A stretch of 64,000 nucleotides of DNA from Tersicoccus solisilvae. GTDB lineage: Bacteria > Actinomycetota > Actinomycetes > Actinomycetales > Micrococcaceae. Both the position numbers and the translations under genes were made by a program. How positions within the stretch are numbered: position 1 is the first letter of the stretch; the number at the start of each line of letters is the position of its first letter. The notes beneath the pieces were generated by a model. It saw only the letters and a program-made list of their open reading frames with translations, made no database searches and was not told the DNA's origin. Location of the stretch: contig NZ_BMJI01000004.1 of the NCBI RefSeq assembly GCF_014643255.1, forward strand, positions 1 to 64,000. The letters are read 5' to 3'. This document shows, piece by piece, positions 44,789 through 54,164 of this stretch.

Positions 44789-46011
44789 CGGCCGGCCTCG
44801 TCGCCGCGGTAGACGCGCGGCACCCGGTCGCCGATGTGGGTGACGATCTCGTAGTTGATGGTCTGGGCGGCGTCGGCCCATTCCTCCACGGCAGGGGCAC
44901 CCGTCGCGGGATCGCCGAACAGGACGGCGTCGGTGCCGAGCAGCGCGGCCGGGTCGGCGGGGACGGGGTCCACCAGGTCGACGACGAACTGGTCCATGGC
45001 GATGCGGCCGGCCACCCGGTGCCGGTGGCCGCCGACGAGCACGGGCGCGTCCGCCGCGATCCGGGGCACGCCGTCCGCGTAGCCGAGCGGCACCAGCGCC
45101 AGCGCCGAGGCGGCACCGGTGCGGTAGCGCAGGCCGTAGGAGACGCCCTGCCCGGCCGGCACGTGCTTGACGTTGGCGACGGCGGCCCGCAGCGTCATCG
45201 CCGGGGCCAGCCCGAGGTCGGCGCTGGTGACGCCGGGCAACGGGGACAGCCCGTACAGGGACACCCCGGCCCGGACCAGGTCGAAGTGGGTGTCCGGGCG
45301 GGTGAGGATCGCCGGGGAGTTGGCCAGGTGGCGGGCCTCGAGCCGGGCGCCGGCGTCCTCGGCGACGGCGACGGCGGCCCGGAACGCAGCGACCTGGGCG
45401 TCGGTCTCGGGCCGGTCGGGTTCGTCGGCGACGGCGAGGTGGGAGAACACCCCGACCAGCCGCACCCGGCCCGCGGCCTCGTGCTCGAGCGCGGCGCGGA
45501 CCAGGCCGGGCCACTGCTCGGCGGTGCAGCCGTTGCGCCCGAGCCCGGTATCGATCTTCAGGTGCACGCGGGCGGTGCGCCCCGCGGCCGCGGCCGCCGC
45601 GGCGATGGGCTCCAGCTCCCAGCCGGAGACCCCGAGGTCGATCCCGGCGCCGACGGCGGCGGCGAAGTCGGTGCCGGGGGTGTGCAGCCAGGCGAGCACC
45701 GGGGCGTCGATGCCGGCGCGGCGCAGGGTCAGCGCCTCGGAGACGTGCGCGACGCCCAGCCAGTCGGCGCCGGCGTCGAGCGCGGCGGTGGCGACCGGGA
45801 GCATGCCGTGCCCGTACGCGTCGGCCTTGACGACGGCCATCAGGGCGGCGGGGGCGACCCGGGCGCGCAGCGCGCCCACGTTGTGCGCAATGGCGGCCAG
45901 GTCGATGACGGCGGAGCGTTCGGCGGCCCGCGGGTCGACGGCCGGCGCGGCGTCGGTGGGGGTGGGCGCGGGGCTTCCCGCGGTCTCGGTCCGGTCGGTC
46001 ACGCCCGTCAT
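44785..46011 (-). CDS. alr: alanine racemase
   Basis: A 408-residue PLP enzyme that supplies D-alanine for peptidoglycan. The PLP Lys sits in LMAVVKADAYGHGMLPVA, the opposing catalytic Tyr in GVSYGLRYRTGA, and the phosphate site in the central barrel. The first about 30 residues (Thr/Ala/Pro-rich) are not part of the fold, and an internal GTG at codon 5 is also possible. It leads the alr-tsaE-tsaB-rimI-tsaD operon. In many relatives nnrE precedes alr directly; here nnrE/D lies 16 kb away and hairpin element C sits in front. Confidence 0.93.
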   Translation of the reverse strand: MTGVTDRTETAGSPAPTPTDAAPAVDPRAAERSAVIDLAAIAHNVGALRARVAPAALMAVVKADAYGHGMLPVATAALDAGADWLGVAHVSEALTLRRAGIDAPVLAWLHTPGTDFAAAVGAGIDLGVSGWELEPIAAAAAAAGRTARVHLKIDTGLGRNGCTAEQWPGLVRAALEHEAAGRVRLVGVFSHLAVADEPDRPETDAQVAAFRAAVAVAEDAGARLEARHLANSPAILTRPDTHFDLVRAGVSLYGLSPLPGVTSADLGLAPAMTLRAAVANVKHVPAGQGVSYGLRYRTGAASALALVPLGYADGVPRIAADAPVLVGGHRHRVAGRIAMDQFVVDLVDPVPADPAALLGTDAVLFGDPATGAPAVEEWADAAQTINYEIVTHIGDRVPRVYRGDEAGR

Positions 46012-46028
46012 TCTCCCATCCCCTCCCC

Positions 46029-46100
46029 CGCCAGCTCGTCAATAGATGCTCACCGGAGCCCCGAATCGGGCCGGATGGTGCATCTGGTGACGAGCTGGCA
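46029..46100. repeat. 72-bp long-stem hairpin element, copy C
   Basis: Left arm 46029-46048 differs from copies A/B only at position 7 (G to C). The right arm (46081-46100) carries the matching change (C to G at 46094), so the pair is kept. Two other right-arm bases differ (AT to GG, giving one mismatch and one G.U wobble) and the outermost pair is lost. The 32-nt loop is unrelated in sequence but contains its own inner hairpin, CCCG-AAT-CGGG. It lies between alr and the PfkB kinase gene. Confidence 0.8.
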
Positions 46101-46114
46101 CAGGCGGGGGCGCG

Positions 46115-47206
46115 TCAGGCGTCGGAGAGCCGGCCGATCGTCGCGGTGGCCCGCCGAACGGCGCCGGGCGGCACATCGGCGATCAGCTCCTCGAGGAACC
46201 GGTACCGCCGCAGCCAGTGCCGGCTCACGCCGGGCCGCTCGTCGGCGACCCCGTGCCACCAGTCCGCGATGTCGCCCCAACCCGGCGCTGCGAGCGAGCC
46301 GCCCACCTGCTGCACGGACAGCGACGCACAGAGGTTGGCGAAGCCGAGCCGGTCCGCCAGCGGCCAACCCGCGAGGGTCCCGACGAGGAACGCGGCGCTG
46401 AAGCTGTCCCCCGCGCCCGTCGGGTCCCACGCGGTGACGGGCAGGGCGGGCGCCCACTCCTCCTCCCCGGTGATGGCGTCGATCGCCAGCGCCCCCTGCG
46501 AGCCGTGGGTGACGACGGCGATGGGCACCCGGTCCGCGAGCGCGTAGAGCGCGGCCCACGGGTCCTCGGTGCGGGTCAGCGCCATCGCCTCGGCGGCGTT
46601 GGGCACGAAGGCGTGGAAGTGCCGGAGGTTCTCGAGCACCGTGGCCGACCAGTCGCCCGTCGGATCCCAGCCGACGTGCCCGAACAGGGGGGTACCGGCG
46701 TCGGCGGCGGCGAGCGCCCACGGCTCGACGGCCTCCCGGACGGGCACCATCGCGGCCCGCGCGGTCGGCGGGTCGCCCATCAGCGCCGAGTCGGGGACCG
46801 GGCCCGGGTGTCCGTGACTGATCATCGACCGGTCCCGGTTGATCGAGAGCGAGACGGTCACCGGCGAGTGCCAGTGGGGGAAGCGCCGCGACCGGGACAG
46901 GTCGACGCGTTCCTGGTCCGCGAGGATCGCCCAGGTGAACTCGCCGTAGCCGTCGTCGCCGAAGGCGGCCGCCAGGGAGGTGTTCAGCCCCAGCCGGCTG
47001 GCGGCGATCGCCTGGTTCGCGACACCGCCGGGGCTGGTCCCCATCCCGTCGGCCCACACCTCGGTGCCGTCGGCGGGCGGCCCGTTCAGCCCGGTGAAGA
47101 TGATGTCGGTGAACACCCACCCCGAGAGCAGCAGATCGAAGGCCGGGGCGGCGTCACCCTCGGCGTCGCGCAGCCGCGCGAGCGGGTCGAACCGGCCCTG
47201 ACTCAT
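46115..47206 (-). CDS. PfkB-family carbohydrate kinase
   Basis: A 363-residue ribokinase-like kinase. DGMGTSPGGVANQAIAASRLG (about 53-73) is the N-terminal PfkB motif and AWDPTGAGDSFSAAFLVGTLAG (about 259-280) the C-terminal anion hole with the catalytic Asp. VTHGSQGALAID precedes the ATP site. It is longer than ribokinase (about 310) by an N-terminal lead and C-terminal extension. It is divergent from a GH4 glycosidase and close to a sugar ABC transporter, so it probably phosphorylates an imported sugar. Confidence 0.8.
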   Translation of the reverse strand: MSQGRFDPLARLRDAEGDAAPAFDLLLSGWVFTDIIFTGLNGPPADGTEVWADGMGTSPGGVANQAIAASRLGLNTSLAAAFGDDGYGEFTWAILADQERVDLSRSRRFPHWHSPVTVSLSINRDRSMISHGHPGPVPDSALMGDPPTARAAMVPVREAVEPWALAAADAGTPLFGHVGWDPTGDWSATVLENLRHFHAFVPNAAEAMALTRTEDPWAALYALADRVPIAVVTHGSQGALAIDAITGEEEWAPALPVTAWDPTGAGDSFSAAFLVGTLAGWPLADRLGFANLCASLSVQQVGGSLAAPGWGDIADWWHGVADERPGVSRHWLRRYRFLEELIADVPPGAVRRATATIGRLSDA

Positions 47207-47245
47207 GCACGGCAGGGTACGGCAGGGTGGGGCACAATACGAGCC

Positions 47246-48634
47246 ATGCGCCTGTGCATCCTCGGCGGCGGTGGTTTCCGGGTTCCCCTCGTGTACCGGG
47301 CACTGTGCCGCGGCCGGTACGCCGGTCTCGTGGACGACCTGGTGCTGCACGACGTGGACCCGGTCCGGCTGGCCGGGATCGCGGCGGTCCTGGCGGACCT
47401 GCCGGGCGCGCACGACGCCGCCGCGCCCGCGGCGCCGCGGGTCAGCACGACGACGGACCTGACGGCGGCGCTGACGGGGGCCGACGTGGTGTTCGCGGCC
47501 CTGCGTCCGGGCGGCACGCACGGCCGGGTCCTGGACGAGCGGATCGCGATGGCGCACGGCCTGCTCGGCCAGGAGACGGTCGGGGCCGGCGGGCTGTCCT
47601 ACGCGCTGCGCTCGGTGCCGGTGATGCGGCAGATCGCACTCACCCTCGCGGAGGTGAATCCGGGGGCATGGCTGATCGACTTCACCAACCCGGCCGGCAT
47701 CGTCACCGAGGCCTTGGCGCCGCTGCTCGGCGAGCGGGTGATCGGCATCTGCGACTCCCCGATCGGCCTGGTCCGCCGCGCCGCGGCCGCCACCGGGATG
47801 CGTCTGCCCGTCGGGTCGCCGCCCCTCGGCTCCCTGGCGGGGGTGGACTACGTGGGCCTGAACCACCTGGGCTGGCTGCGGGGGCTGCGGGAACCGGACG
47901 GCACCGACCGGCTGCCGGCCCTGCTGGCCGACCCCGAGGCGCTGTTCTCCTTCGAGGAGGGCCGCATGTTCGGCCCGGAGCTGCTCGGCGTGCTCGGTGC
48001 CCTGCCGAACGAGTACCTCTTCTACTACTACTTCGCCCGGGAGGCGGTCACGGCGCTGGCCGGCTCCCGGCGGACCCGCGGTGAGACCATCGAGGCCGCA
48101 CAGCGGGACCTCTACCCCGCGCTGGCCACCGCCCCGGACCCGGCGACCCGCTGGGAGGCGGCCCGGCGGGCGCGGGAGGAGGGCTATCTCGCCGAGGCGC
48201 GCACGGACGGCGAGGAGCGCGACGAGGCGGATCTGGCCGGCGGCGGGTACGAGCAGGTGGCCCTCGCCGCGATGGCGGCCGTGCTCACGGGCGAGCCGGT
48301 CGAACTGATCGTCAACGTGCGCAACGACGCCGCCGGGACGTCCGCGGTCGCCGGGCTGCCGCCGGACGCGGTGGTGGAGGTGCCCTGCCGCGTCGACGGC
48401 CGCGGCGCGGTGCCGCTGCGCACCGGCGTCGAGCCCACCACGCACCAGCTCGGCCTGCTCGCCGCCGTCAAGGCCGTGGAGCGTGAGGTGGTCGCCGCGG
48501 TCACCGGGCACGACCGGGACGCCGCGGTGCGCGCGTTCGCCCTGCACCCGCTGATCGACTCGGCGCACGTCGCGCGCCGGGTGCTGGCCGACTACGAGGC
48601 GGCGTTCGGTGCCCTGCCCCGGCTGTGGTCGTGA
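47246..48634 (+). CDS. glycoside hydrolase family 4 protein (6-phospho-beta-glucosidase-like)
   Basis: A 462-residue NAD+- and Mn2+-dependent GH4 enzyme that cleaves glycosides by a redox/elimination mechanism. MRLCILGGGGFRVPLVYRAL is the NAD loop, LIDFTNPAGIVTEAL a core motif; the Cys in GICDSPIGL and the His in GLNHLGWL match the metal ligands. ELGG-type features place it nearest 6-phospho-beta-glucosidases. With a PfkB kinase next door and no PTS, the substrate may be phosphorylated inside the cell. Confidence 0.85.
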   Translation: MRLCILGGGGFRVPLVYRALCRGRYAGLVDDLVLHDVDPVRLAGIAAVLADLPGAHDAAAPAAPRVSTTTDLTAALTGADVVFAALRPGGTHGRVLDERIAMAHGLLGQETVGAGGLSYALRSVPVMRQIALTLAEVNPGAWLIDFTNPAGIVTEALAPLLGERVIGICDSPIGLVRRAAAATGMRLPVGSPPLGSLAGVDYVGLNHLGWLRGLREPDGTDRLPALLADPEALFSFEEGRMFGPELLGVLGALPNEYLFYYYFAREAVTALAGSRRTRGETIEAAQRDLYPALATAPDPATRWEAARRAREEGYLAEARTDGEERDEADLAGGGYEQVALAAMAAVLTGEPVELIVNVRNDAAGTSAVAGLPPDAVVEVPCRVDGRGAVPLRTGVEPTTHQLGLLAAVKAVEREVVAAVTGHDRDAAVRAFALHPLIDSAHVARRVLADYEAAFGALPRLWS

Positions 48635-48652
48635 GCCGGGGCAGGGCCGGGT

Positions 48653-50011
48653 TCACCCCTGCCCGGCCGCCTTGTTGGCGGCGGCCTCCGCCGCGTCCAG
48701 CCCCGAGGCGACGTCCCGCCGGCCGAGGAAGATCTCGTTGAAGATCGGATGGAACGCGGCCTGCGCGGCCTGGAACTTCGCGTTCGACGGCGCCTGGATG
48801 ACGTCGCCCTCGGCGGCCTTCGCGAACGGCGTCGGATCGACGCCCTTGCCCTTCCAGTAGGCGTTGAACGAGTCCTGGGCCGACTTCACCGCCGGCAGGG
48901 CCGCGCCCTCGGCGCCGATGAACCGCGAGCCCTCGGCCGAGCCGAGCCACTGCAGCACCTTGATGGTGGCGTCCTGGTGCGCGGACTTCGCATTGCCGAC
49001 GGCCACCACGGAGTTCACCACGGAGACGGCGCCCTTCGGGCCGGCCGGCAGCGGGGCGATGCCCCAGTCGAAGGTCGCGCCGTCGGAGACGTTCTTGAGG
49101 TTGTACAGGCCCGACTGGAACAGCGCCATCTTGCCCTGCAGGAACTGGTCGCGGGCGAAGTCGCCGTTGTCGTTGGTGTTCGCCGCGGACGGGGCCACCT
49201 TGTGCTTGGTGATCAGGTCGACGATGTACTGGAACGCCTGGGTGCTCTCGTCCGAGGCGAACGCGAACCTGTCCCCGTCCTCGAACTTCCCTCCGTTGGA
49301 GCCGATGAAGTTGTAGTAGATCGCCTGCAGGTCCTGGGAGGCGTTGTAGCCCCACTGGGTCACCTTGCCGGCGTCGAAGCCGGGCTGGTCCGCGGTCCTG
49401 CCGGCGGCATCCTTCGTCAGCTTCTTCGTGGCCGCGACGAGGGTGTCCTTCGACGCGTCCGGGTTCCACGTCAGCGTCGAGACGTCGACCCCGGCCTGCT
49501 GGACGAGCTTCTTGTTGTAGTAGACGGCGATGCCGCCGTCGGTCAGCTGGGGCACCCCCCACAGCTTGCCCTGGTAGGTGTACTGCTGCACCGAGGAGTC
49601 GACCCAGTCCTTCTTCTCGCTGTCGAACGCGGTCCCGATCTCCATCAGGTTGCCGCTGTCGGCGTAGGCCTTGAAGTTGGAGGCGTTCATCAGGCTGATG
49701 TCGTCGGCATTGCCGCCGGAGACGTCGGCGCGCAGCTTGTCCCAGTAGTTCGCCCACGGCACGAGCACCGTCTTGACGGTGATGTCCGGATTCTTCGCGC
49801 TGAACTCCTTGAAGGACGCGTCGTACGCCTTCTGCACCTGGTTGTCCCAGAGCCGGACGGTGACGGTGGTCTTCTGCCCGGAGGCGCCGGAGGACGCACT
49901 GCCGCCGCCACCGCCGTCGTTCGCGGCCGGGGAGCATCCCGTGAGGGCGAGCACGGCGCCCGCCGCGACCGCGACGAGGCCGGTGAGCCGGGAGCGTGAG
50001 AAGAGGGCCAT
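48653..50011 (-). CDS. ABC sugar transporter, solute-binding lipoprotein
   Basis: A 452-residue extracellular solute-binding protein (family 1). The signal peptide is lipobox-type: RLTGLVAVAAGAVLALTGC with lipid-attached Cys26, followed by a Gly/Ser linker. WDNQVQKAYDASFKEFSAKNP and YYNKKLVQQAGVDVSTLTW are typical oligosaccharide-binding blocks. AAGG precedes ATG 50011. It is the last gene of the transporter operon after two permease genes. The ligand is unknown; a beta-glucoside disaccharide is a guess from the GH4 neighbour. Confidence 0.88.
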   Translation of the reverse strand: MALFSRSRLTGLVAVAAGAVLALTGCSPAANDGGGGGSASSGASGQKTTVTVRLWDNQVQKAYDASFKEFSAKNPDITVKTVLVPWANYWDKLRADVSGGNADDISLMNASNFKAYADSGNLMEIGTAFDSEKKDWVDSSVQQYTYQGKLWGVPQLTDGGIAVYYNKKLVQQAGVDVSTLTWNPDASKDTLVAATKKLTKDAAGRTADQPGFDAGKVTQWGYNASQDLQAIYYNFIGSNGGKFEDGDRFAFASDESTQAFQYIVDLITKHKVAPSAANTNDNGDFARDQFLQGKMALFQSGLYNLKNVSDGATFDWGIAPLPAGPKGAVSVVNSVVAVGNAKSAHQDATIKVLQWLGSAEGSRFIGAEGAALPAVKSAQDSFNAYWKGKGVDPTPFAKAAEGDVIQAPSNAKFQAAQAAFHPIFNEIFLGRRDVASGLDAAEAAANKAAGQG

Positions 50012-50037
50012 GGGGGGACCTTTCGGGGAGAGGAGGA

Positions 50038-50943
50038 TCAGCGGAAGCCGGTGATCGCGATGGAGGAGATGATGTGCCGCTGGAAGATCGCGTAGAGGAT
50101 CAGCAGCGGAGCCATGGCCATGGTCGTGGCCGCCATGACCAGCGTCCAGTTGCCGTTGTACTGCGTCTGCAGGTTCGACGTCGCCACCGTGAGGGTCTGC
50201 CATGTCGGTCCGGTGGTGATGATGAGCGGCCACAGGAAGGTGTTCCAGTGGGTGACGACGGTGATGATCGCCAGGGTCGCCAGGATGCCCCGGGAGAGGG
50301 GCACGACGATGGAGACGAGGATCCGCAGGGTGCCCGCCCCGTCCAGCCGGGCGGCGTCGATGATGTCCTGCGGGATGGACCGGAAGTACTCGCGCAGCAG
50401 GAAGATGGCGTACGGGGAGCCGAACAGGAACGGCAGCACGAGCGCCCAGAAGGTGTTGCGGAGGCCGAGCTGGCTGAACAGCGTGTAGAGCGGGATCACG
50501 GTGACGACCTGCGGGATCATCAGCGTCGCGAGGTAGACCCAGAACAGGCCGTCGCGGAACGGGAACTCGACGCGGGCGAAGGCGTACGCGGCGAGCACCG
50601 AGAAGACGAGCTGGCCGACGAGGACGAGCACCACGACCTGCGCGGTCACGGCGATCGGCGCGATGAAGCTGTAGTCCGCGGTGAACAGGGCGGTGAAGTT
50701 CTCCAGGGTCACCGGCGATGGCGGGGCGAGCGCCGACTCGCTGGCGAACTGGCGCGGCGTCTTCAGCGCCGTCATCACGCTGAGCACGAAGGGTCCGACG
50801 GTGATCAGGAACCCCGCGATCAGCACCACGTAGGCGAGCACCGTTCCGGCGGCACTGCCCCGCCGGACGGGACGGTTCCGCGTCACGGGGTCGGCGCCGG
50901 GCGTCGGCGGCGGCAGCGTCGCGAGCCGTTCAGGAGAGGTCAT
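50038..50943 (-). CDS. ABC sugar transporter permease (MalG type)
   Basis: A 301-residue inner-membrane permease of the CUT1 group with six helices. TVLAYVVLIAGFLITVGPFVLSV is helix 1, and the EAA loop reads IIDAARLDGAGTLRILVSIVVPLSRG, where the ATPase docks. It starts 14 nt inside the end of the upstream permease gene, so they are translationally coupled. No ATPase gene is in the cluster, so a shared MsmK/MsiK-like ATPase from elsewhere must power it. Confidence 0.9.
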   Translation of the reverse strand: MTSPERLATLPPPTPGADPVTRNRPVRRGSAAGTVLAYVVLIAGFLITVGPFVLSVMTALKTPRQFASESALAPPSPVTLENFTALFTADYSFIAPIAVTAQVVVLVLVGQLVFSVLAAYAFARVEFPFRDGLFWVYLATLMIPQVVTVIPLYTLFSQLGLRNTFWALVLPFLFGSPYAIFLLREYFRSIPQDIIDAARLDGAGTLRILVSIVVPLSRGILATLAIITVVTHWNTFLWPLIITTGPTWQTLTVATSNLQTQYNGNWTLVMAATTMAMAPLLILYAIFQRHIISSIAITGFR

Positions 50944-51799
50944 AGGTGATCCTGGAGCGGAAGTAGCGCTGCTGCGCGAGGGTGATGACGACGAGGACGA
51001 CGAACAGCAGCAGGGCCATCACCGACGCGCGGCCGAGGTCGGCGGAGCCGCGGAACGCCTCGTCGTAGATGCGGGTGGCGATGACGTCGGTGGTGCCCTG
51101 GGGGCCGCCGTTCGGGGTCAGCGCATAGATCTGGTCGAACGCCTGGAAGCTCGCGATGACGCCGGTGACGAGGACGAAGAACATGGTGGGGCGCAGCAGC
51201 GGCAGCTTCACCCGCCAGAAGATCTGCCACGCCGTCGCTCCGTCGACCCGGGCCGCGTCGATCAGGGTGGCGGGGATCGCCGCCAGGCCGGCGATGAAGA
51301 AGAGGGTCACGTACCCGACCTGGGACCAGATGCTGACGGCGGCCACCGCGGGCAGCGCCAGCACCGGGCTGGAGAGCCACTCCACGTACACGCCCGTGAT
51401 CGCGTTGAGCGCGCCGTCGGACGGGGAGAAGATCCACCGCCACACCACGCCGAGGGCCAGCGGGGCGCACATCCAGGGGATGACGTAGATGACCCGCAGG
51501 AACGCCGAGCCGGGCAGGCCTCGGGACAGCAGCGTGGCCAGCAGCAGGCCCAGCGCCGTCTGCAGCGGGATGACGAGCAGCACGAACAGCAGGGAGATCA
51601 GCGCGGAGCGGCCGAACGCCGGGTCGGTCAGCACGGAGGCCCAGTTGTCTAGACCCACGAACTGCGGCGGGAAGAGCAGATCCCACTGCTGCAGGCTGAG
51701 CCAGACGACGACGGCGATGGGCACCAGCAGGAACGCGATGATCCCGATCAGGCTGGGGGCCAGCAGCGCGTACCCGGTCGCCGTCTCCCGTCGCGCCAT
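50930..51799 (-). CDS. ABC sugar transporter permease (MalF type)
   Basis: A 289-residue CUT1 permease with six helices. GYALLAPSLIGIIAFLLVPIAVVVWLSL is helix 1, FLRVIYVIPWMCAPLALGVVWRWIF a conserved block, and LIDAARVDGATAWQIFWRVKLPLLRP the EAA loop. ATG 51799 has GGGAGGAGG upstream; an earlier start at 51823 is less well placed. First gene of the permease-permease-binding protein operon, divergent from mshA. Confidence 0.9.
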   Translation of the reverse strand: MARRETATGYALLAPSLIGIIAFLLVPIAVVVWLSLQQWDLLFPPQFVGLDNWASVLTDPAFGRSALISLLFVLLVIPLQTALGLLLATLLSRGLPGSAFLRVIYVIPWMCAPLALGVVWRWIFSPSDGALNAITGVYVEWLSSPVLALPAVAAVSIWSQVGYVTLFFIAGLAAIPATLIDAARVDGATAWQIFWRVKLPLLRPTMFFVLVTGVIASFQAFDQIYALTPNGGPQGTTDVIATRIYDEAFRGSADLGRASVMALLLFVVLVVITLAQQRYFRSRITYDLS

Positions 51800-51919
51800 C
51801 GACCCCTCCTCCCTGATCAGCATGCTGGTGCACGGTCGTCACGGCCGTGATCGCAGGATAGTCCGCACCCCTGACGATGGAAGAATGTCCGTGACCTCGT
51901 TCGCATTCCCAGGAGAGCC

Positions 51920-53104
51920 GTGACCGCATCCGCCCGCGTGGGCATGGTGTGCCTGCACACCTGCCCCTTCGAGCAACCCGGTGCCGGGGACGCGGGCGGC
52001 ATGAACGTGTACGTCCGGCAGCTGGCGCGTGCCCTGGTGCGCCGGGACTGGACGGTGCACATCACGACGATCGGCACCCTCGGGCGGCGCGAGGTGGAGC
52101 CGGGCATCGTCGTCGACCACGTCGACGTCGGGCCGCCCCGGACCAAGGAGGCCCTCGCGGCGGCGCTGCCGACGGTGACCGAGCGGCTCCTCGCCCACGC
52201 CACCGACGAGGTCGACCTGCTGCACGCCCACTACTGGCTGTCCGGGGTGGTGGGACTGGGGCTGGCCGCGGCCCGCCGGGTGCCGCTGGTGCACACCATG
52301 CACACGATGGCGCTGGTCAAGAACGCCCACCGCGGTCCCGCGCAGCCGCCCGAGCCGGAGCAGCGGGTGCGCGCCGAACGCCGGATCGCGGCCGAGGCGG
52401 ACCGGCTGCTGGCCAACGGGTCCAGCGAGGCGGCGGACCTGGCCCACCACTACGGCGCCGACCCGGACCGGGTCGACGTGGTGGCCCCGGGCGTGGACCT
52501 CACGGTCTTCCGGCCGGACGGGCCGGTCGACGGGGGCGGGCGGCCGGGCGGGCTGCGGGTGGTGCTGGCCGGGCGGATGCAGCGGCACAAGGGACCGCAG
52601 GTGCTGCTGCACGCCGTCGCCCGGTTGCGGGCGGAGCGCCCGGACATCGCGCTGGACGTGCGGGTGATCGGAGCGGCGAGCGGCGCGGACCTGGACCTGC
52701 CGGCCCTGGTCGCGTCGTTGGGCCTCGGGGACGTGGTGCGGCTGGAGCCGCCGATGCCCCCGCGCCGGCTGGCTGCGGCGTTCCGGGCGGCGGACGTCGT
52801 CGTCATGCCCTCGGCCCACGAGTCGTTCGGGCTGGTGGCCCTCGAGGCGCAGGCGTGCGGCACCCCGGTGATCGCCACCGACGCCGGTGGCCTGGCGGAG
52901 GCCGTGCGCGACGGCGAGACGGGCATCCTGGTGCCGGGCCGGGAGCCGGCGGACTGGGCCGACGCCCTCGCCCGGCTGCACGACGACCCGGCGGAGCGGG
53001 CCGCCCTCGCGACAGGGGCCGCCGTGCACGCCCGGGCCTTCACCTGGGACAGCACGGCGGCCCTCACCGAGGACGCCTACCGGCGGGCGCTCAGCCGCGG
53101 ATGA
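51920..53104 (+). CDS. mshA: D-inositol-3-phosphate glycosyltransferase (mycothiol synthesis)
   Basis: A 394-residue GT4 glycosyltransferase. The N-terminal [24 protein letters not shown] is the MshA signature (UDP-GlcNAc and inositol-phosphate site). [11 protein letters not shown] and [25 protein letters not shown] (EX7E nucleotide motif) follow. MshA joins GlcNAc to 1L-myo-inositol-1-phosphate in the first step of mycothiol synthesis, in the cytoplasm. AGGAGAG precedes the GTG. It overlaps the ino1 gene tail-to-tail by 14 nt, and ino1 makes its inositol substrate. Confidence 0.88.
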   Translation: MTASARVGMVCLHTCPFEQPGAGDAGGMNVYVRQLARALVRRDWTVHITTIGTLGRREVEPGIVVDHVDVGPPRTKEALAAALPTVTERLLAHATDEVDLLHAHYWLSGVVGLGLAAARRVPLVHTMHTMALVKNAHRGPAQPPEPEQRVRAERRIAAEADRLLANGSSEAADLAHHYGADPDRVDVVAPGVDLTVFRPDGPVDGGGRPGGLRVVLAGRMQRHKGPQVLLHAVARLRAERPDIALDVRVIGAASGADLDLPALVASLGLGDVVRLEPPMPPRRLAAAFRAADVVVMPSAHESFGLVALEAQACGTPVIATDAGGLAEAVRDGETGILVPGREPADWADALARLHDDPAERAALATGAAVHARAFTWDSTAALTEDAYRRALSRG

Positions 53105-54164
53105 ACGCCTCGACCGCGGCGCGACCGGCCTCGTCCGGCAGCTGCTGCGGCGGGGACTTCATGAAGTAGGTGGACGCAGCCATCACGGGACCACCCTCGC
53201 CACGGTCCTGGGCGATCTTCGCGGCCCGCACCGCGTCGATGATCACGCCGGCGGAGTTCGGGGAGTCCCACACCTCGAGCTTGTACTCGATCGAGACGGG
53301 CACGTCGCCGAAGTTGCGACCCTCGATGCGCACGAACGCCCACTTCCGGTCGTCCAGCCACTGCACGTAGTCGCTGGGACCGATGTGCACGTCCCGCTCG
53401 GCGAGGTCCGCGTCGATGTTGGAGGTGACGGCGCGGGTCTTGGAGATCTTCTTGGACTGCAGCCGGTCCCGCTCCAGCATGTTCTTGAAGTCCATGTTGC
53501 CGCCGACGTTGAGCTGGTAGGTGCGGTCGACGGTGACGCCGCGCTCCTCGAACAGCCGGGCGAGCGAGCGGTGGGTGATGGTGGCACCGATCTGGCTCTT
53601 GATGTCGTCGCCGACGATGGGCACGCCCGCGTCGCGGAACTTCTGCGCCCACTCCTCGGTGGAGGCGATGAACACCGGCAGGGCGTTGACGAAGGCGACC
53701 TTCGCGTCGATCGCGGCCTGCGCGTAGAACTTCGCGGCCTCCTCGGAACCGACCGGCAGGTAGCAGACCAGCACGTCGGCCTCGGCCTCCCTGAGGGCGG
53801 CGACGACGTCGACGGGCTCGCGCGGGGACTCATCGATGGTCTCGCGGTAGTACTTGCCCAGGCCGTCCAGGGTGGGCCCGCGCTGCACCTCGACCCCGCT
53901 GGTGGGCACGTCGCAGATCTTGATGGTGTTGTTCTGGGAGGCCTCGATCGCCTCGGCGAGGTCCTTGCCGACCTTGACGTCGTCGACGTCGAACGCGGCC
54001 ACGAACTCGAGGTCGCCGACGTGGTAGTCGCCGAACTGCACGTGCATCAGGCCGGGCACGGTCTCGGCCGGGTCGGCGTCCCGGTAGTAGTGGACGCCCT
54101 GCACGAGGGAGGACGCGCAGTTGCCGACGCCGGCGATGGCCACGCGGATGGGGTGACGGGACAC
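53091..54164 (-). CDS. ino1: myo-inositol-1-phosphate synthase (actinobacterial type)
   Basis: A 357-residue NAD-dependent enzyme that turns glucose-6-phosphate into inositol-1-phosphate. [20 protein letters not shown] is the nucleotide loop, [24 protein letters not shown] the second core block, [21 protein letters not shown] the catalytic stretch, and [13 protein letters not shown] is invariant in the family. It provides inositol-phosphate for phosphatidylinositol and, with MshA next to it, mycothiol. The upstream gap of 513 nt carries tandem 71-72-bp repeats. GAAGGAG-like sequence precedes the ATG. Confidence 0.95.
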   Translation of the reverse strand: MSRHPIRVAIAGVGNCASSLVQGVHYYRDADPAETVPGLMHVQFGDYHVGDLEFVAAFDVDDVKVGKDLAEAIEASQNNTIKICDVPTSGVEVQRGPTLDGLGKYYRETIDESPREPVDVVAALREAEADVLVCYLPVGSEEAAKFYAQAAIDAKVAFVNALPVFIASTEEWAQKFRDAGVPIVGDDIKSQIGATITHRSLARLFEERGVTVDRTYQLNVGGNMDFKNMLERDRLQSKKISKTRAVTSNIDADLAERDVHIGPSDYVQWLDDRKWAFVRIEGRNFGDVPVSIEYKLEVWDSPNSAGVIIDAVRAAKIAQDRGEGGPVMAASTYFMKSPPQQLPDEAGRAAVEAFIRG

